Shown one piece after another: positions 61,295 to 64,000 of a stretch of DNA of 64,000 nucleotides. Made by a program: the position numbers and the translations under genes. The DNA is taken from the NCBI RefSeq assembly GCF_039534085.1, contig NZ_BAAAUT010000011.1, forward strand, positions 1 through 64,000, written 5' to 3'. The stretch's first letter is position 1; the number at the start of each line of letters is the position of its first letter. This stretch comes from Planomonospora_B alba. Its GTDB lineage: Bacteria; Actinomycetota; Actinomycetes; Streptosporangiales; Streptosporangiaceae. Below the pieces are notes generated by a model. That model did not search any database and was not told the origin of the DNA. It saw nothing but the letters and a program-made list of their open reading frames with translations.

Positions 61295-61929
61295 ACCGGG
61301 GCAGCTTGTCCAGGTCGACGTCGATGGGGAACGGCACGGGCACGGCCGGCCGGCCGCGGTGGATGCCGGTGAGGCCGTAGGCGCGGGTGGCCGGGTCGAG
61401 TTCGTAGACGTGGACGGCGGGCTTGCCGTCGTGGCCCTCGGCCCGCCACAAGTGCGCGATGCCCGCCTCGGCGTAGCGGAACGGCGCGGTCCTGCGGTCG
61501 CGGTCCTCGGACTCGGGGGAGGCGACCTCGACGACGAGGTGCACCTCGCCGGGGACGCAGTGGGTGCGCTCGTCGTCCTCGGCCGCCGCCGCGTCGACGA
61601 CGAGCACGTCCGGGCAGGGCCGCATCCGGTGCCCGAGCTTGACGTCCATCCGCATCATGGCGCTGGGGGACGCGGGGGCCTGTGCGTTCAGGACGACACG
61701 GAGGCCGAGCAGGGCGCGCTCGTGGAAGCGCTTCTGGGGGACATGAAGACGAGGGCTCCATCGATCAGTTCGACGTGCTTGAAGAAGCCGGGCTCGCCGT
61801 TCGGTCCCTCCGACGGCGGACGGTCGAGGTCGTCCGCCGTCCGTCCCCAGGGAGGGGAGCCGGCCAGTAGCCGAGCGTGCTTGCCACGTCGGTCACCGTG
61901 CCATCGTCTCCGTCGCCCTGTGTGTGCAT
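61295..61929 (-). pseudogene. Decayed Uma2-family nuclease-like gene
   Basis: Homology to Uma2 (DUF820, PD-(D/E)XK-like) is spread over three frames. The GTG at 61896 or ATG at 61929 gives VASTLGYWPAP. A second frame continues TADDLDRPPSEG and FFKHVELIDGALVFMSP. A third continues PQKRFHERALLGLRVVLNAQ and MMRMDVKLGHRMRPCPDVLVVDA, VHLVVEVASPESEDRDRRTAPFRYAEAGIAHLWR and PVPFPIDVDLDKLP. So at least two frameshifts. The second lies in a C-run (five C where six would keep the frame). No stop follows the DVDLDKL end; the frame runs into antisense hemL. The family is expanded in Streptosporangiaceae. Confidence 0.75.
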
Positions 61930-62064
61930 TCGGATCTCTTCCGTCGCCTCTGTCCATGTTCCCCCTCCCTCATCCTGGAGGGAGGAGACGCGCCGGGCCG
62001 AGGGGAGCGGCGGGCGCCGCAGGGCCGGGGACGGCGGGCGCCGCGTGGCCGGGGGCGCGGCGGG

Positions 62065-64000
62065 TCAGCGGACGCGGACCTTCCCGGAGGTCACCGCGAG
62101 CAGGTCGCGGGTGGCGGGCACCACGATCCGGTAGGTGCCGCGGGGCAGCCTGCGGACGGTGTAGGCGGAGGCGCGGGCGGCGGTGACCCGCTTGACGGTG
62201 CGCCACTTCCCCTTGCGGTACCGCTGCACCGAGACCCGCTGCCGCTGCGGCTGGTAGACCCGGAGGGTCACCTTCTTCTCGCCGCCGCGCACCACGACCT
62301 TCGGCCGCGCGCCGACGCGCGCGGTCCGGCTGGTGCTCGCGGCCGCGGTCGCGGTACCGGTGAACCGCGCGTAGGCGTAGGTCCCGGCGTCGGCGCGCAG
62401 CCACGCGGTGCCGGTGCCGCTGCGCACGGGCACGGTGGCGCACCGGTAGGCGGAGGCGGTGGTCCTGCGGCTGCACAGCCGGGCGGTGCCGCTGATCCCG
62501 GCGCCGACGGCGGTCCGCACGGTGACGGTCGCCCGCACCGACTGCCCGGCGGTGACCTTGGAGGCGGACAGGGCCAGCCCGGTGGCGGTGGCGTCCGGGG
62601 GGAACGGCGTGCCGCTGTCGGCGACCGCGGCGAGCGGCCGGATCCGGCCGGCGCCGTAGAGGCTGTCGCGGCCGGCGGCGCCGAGGTCGAGCGCGGTGCC
62701 GGTGAGCCGTGCGGTCACCTGGCCGGCCGACGCCTCCGGGAACCGCGCGCGGACCAGCGCCGCCGCCGCTGCGGCGTACGGCGAGGCCATCGACGTGCCG
62801 CTCATGGAGGCGTACCGGCGGGCGGGGACGGTGGACAGGACGTCCACGCCGGGGGCGGCCAGGTCGACGTAGGAGCCGTACTGGGAGAACACCGCCCGGG
62901 CGTCGGCGGAGGTGGTGGCCGCGACCCCGACGACGCCGCGGAAGGCCGCCGGGTAGCTGACGGGGTTGCCGCAGTTCTCTCCCGGCATCGGGTAGGGGAC
63001 CTGCGTGCAGGACTGGCCGGAGTTCCCGGCCGCGGCGACCACGACGACGTCCCTGGCGAGGGCGTAGTCGACCGCGGCCCCCATGATCGGGTCGGCGCCC
63101 GGGCCGCCCAGGGAGAGGTTGATGACGGTCGCGCCGTGGTCGGCGGCGTAGAAGATGCCGTCGGCGATGTCTGAGGTCCAGCCGGACCCGCTCTCGTCGA
63201 GCACGCGGACGGGCAGGATCTTCGCGCCGGGGGCGAGACCGGCGACGCCGACGCCGTCGCCCGCCTTCGCGGCGATGATGCCGGCGACGTGGGTGCCGTG
63301 CCCGTCGGGGTCGTAGTGCCCGTCACCGGTGCCCCGCACCAGGTCGACGCCGGGCAGGACCGCGTCGGCCAGGTCCGGGTGGGAGCCGTCCACGCCGCTG
63401 TCGACGACGGCGACGGTCTGGCCCGCGCCGGTCGCGGAGGCCCACGTGCTCTCCGCGGAGAGCCGGTCCAGCGGCCACTGCCGGGAGCGGAGCGCGTCGT
63501 TCACCTTGGCCGCCGATGCGGAGACGGCGGTGCCGGGGGCCGCGGCGGTGGTCTCCGCGGCGCCCGTGCCCGCGGCGCCCGTGCCCGCGGCGCCCGTGCC
63601 CGCGGCCCCGGTGGCCTCGGGCACGGTCCCGGTGGCGTCCTGGGGGGAGGTGTCTTCTGCCGGGGGTGCGGTGGCGTCCTGAGAGGCGGTGTCCCCGGAG
63701 GAGGGGGCGTCGTCGGCCGGGTCCGAGGGGGTGTCCGCGGCCGTGGTGGAGGTGTCCGCGGTGTTCGTGTCCGCGGCGCCCGTGTCCGCGGCGGTGGCCT
63801 TCGAGTCGACGACGACGGCGAGCGCGCCGGGAACGGCACGGGCGTCCTCCACGGCGCCGGCGGCCTTCCGGCGGTCCTCGGCGACGGTGACGTGCACCTG
63901 CGGCCTTCCGGCGGCGTCGGAGGTCAAGGTGACGACGCGGACCGGCCCGCGCTCCGGCGCCCCGGCGAGGACCTCGGAGACCGGGCCGGTCAGGCCGACG
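62065..64000 (-). CDS. Subtilisin-like serine protease (S8), 5' end beyond the window
   Basis: At least 645 residues; the frame stays open to the right edge, so the N-terminus and signal are missing. What is seen: an inhibitor-prodomain-like piece (VRVVTLTSDAAGRPQVHVTVAED), then about 100 low-complexity Ala/Thr/Asp/Gly residues with GAAGT repeats. The protease carries the catalytic Asp in VAVVDSGVDGSHPDL, His in DGHGTHVAGI, Asn in AAAGNSG and Ser in GTSMASPYAAA. The C-terminus has beta repeats (VTAGQSVRATVTVRT, VSVQRYRKGKWRTV). An extracellular protease of the S8 type. The TTG at 63927 is an internal codon, not the start. Confidence 0.9.
   Translation of the reverse strand, partial: VGLTGPVSEVLAGAPERGPVRVVTLTSDAAGRPQVHVTVAEDRRKAAGAVEDARAVPGALAVVVDSKATAADTGAADTNTADTSTTAADTPSDPADDAPSSGDTASQDATAPPAEDTSPQDATGTVPEATGAAGTGAAGTGAAGTGAAETTAAAPGTAVSASAAKVNDALRSRQWPLDRLSAESTWASATGAGQTVAVVDSGVDGSHPDLADAVLPGVDLVRGTGDGHYDPDGHGTHVAGIIAAKAGDGVGVAGLAPGAKILPVRVLDESGSGWTSDIADGIFYAADHGATVINLSLGGPGADPIMGAAVDYALARDVVVVAAAGNSGQSCTQVPYPMPGENCGNPVSYPAAFRGVVGVAATTSADARAVFSQYGSYVDLAAPGVDVLSTVPARRYASMSGTSMASPYAAAAAALVRARFPEASAGQVTARLTGTALDLGAAGRDSLYGAGRIRPLAAVADSGTPFPPDATATGLALSASKVTAGQSVRATVTVRTAVGAGISGTARLCSRRTTASAYRCATVPVRSGTGTAWLRADAGTYAYARFTGTATAAASTSRTARVGARPKVVVRGGEKKVTLRVYQPQRQRVSVQRYRKGKWRTVKRVTAARASAYTVRRLPRGTYRIVVPATRDLLAVTSGKVRVR
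63556..63600. repeat. 15-bp tandem repeat in the protease gene
   Basis: CGCGGCGCCCGTGCC occurs three times exactly (63556-63570, 63571-63585, 63586-63600), coding the GTGAA run in the linker. Confidence 0.8.

Noticed and set aside
59292..61658. A 788-codon minus-strand open frame opposite hemL and the primase-like gene
   Set aside because: Only its first 120 or so codons show homology (Uma2). The rest is Gly/Arg/Ala-rich antisense of hemL, a codon-bias shadow.

Overview
The window is about 73% G+C. It uses GTG and TTG starts, has many ATGA/GTGA overlaps between genes, and shows no tRNA, rRNA, insertion sequence or CRISPR array. Gene content points to a filamentous actinomycete. The marker is a block resembling the Streptomyces bldN region: BldN-type sigma factor, anti-sigma partner, rex-hemACD-hemB, a BdtA-like DNA-binding protein and ribosomal protein bS22. 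The Uma2 relic, the XRE/DUF397 pair and intergenic CCGTACGG palindromes favour Streptosporangiales (a Streptosporangium or Planomonospora relative) over Streptomyces, but this placement is inference.

1-10 kb: serB, a frameshifted secreted-protein gene, the lactate-oxidation operon lutABC with a divergent GntR regulator and two palindromic operators, a QueA-like gene coupled to a dehydrogenase, and a GAF sensor kinase with its response regulator. 10-20 kb: a divergent reductase/HxlR pair with a dense operator region, an orphan ABC ATPase, a stomatin-like protein, a TauE permease, then a minus-strand run of molybdopterin oxidoreductase, HD phosphohydrolase and membrane-Rieske protein.

19.7-22.5 kb is the accessory-looking part: a stand-alone protein resembling the N-terminal part of conjugative TraB/FtsK proteins, a 77-residue partner, an A+T-richer gap with duplicated TGCAA-S-TTGCA sites, and an XRE/DUF397 regulator pair. 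It looks like an integrative-element fragment or module. 22.5-27.5 kb holds a Fur regulator with a leaderless promoter, CapA, TetR, a TPR protein and two repeat-rich exported proteins.

27.5-34.3 kb is the heat-shock operon dnaK-grpE-dnaJ-hspR-clpB under two HAIR-type operators. 34.5-44.3 kb carries a lipoprotein, a secreted neutral ceramidase, proC, an ABC exporter next to a two-component system, an AcuC-type deacetylase behind an 18-bp perfect inverted repeat, and a predicted phosphatase.

44.6-61.3 kb is the developmental, redox and heme block. It contains the BdtA-like protein, bS22 (32 residues), epimerase, acyltransferase, hydrolase, HAD phosphatase, anti-sigma and BldN-type sigma factor, a membrane protein fused to an ABM domain, glutaredoxin, rex with its operator, hemA-hemC-cobA/hemD, hemB, a primase-like protein and hemL. 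Together these supply all early tetrapyrrole steps from glutamyl-tRNA to uroporphyrinogen III (except glutamyl-tRNA synthetase), with NADH-responsive control at the head. The window ends with a decayed Uma2 gene and a subtilisin-like protease running off the right edge.

At least eight genes have a TANNNT box 6-8 nt before the start codon, suggesting frequent leaderless transcription.
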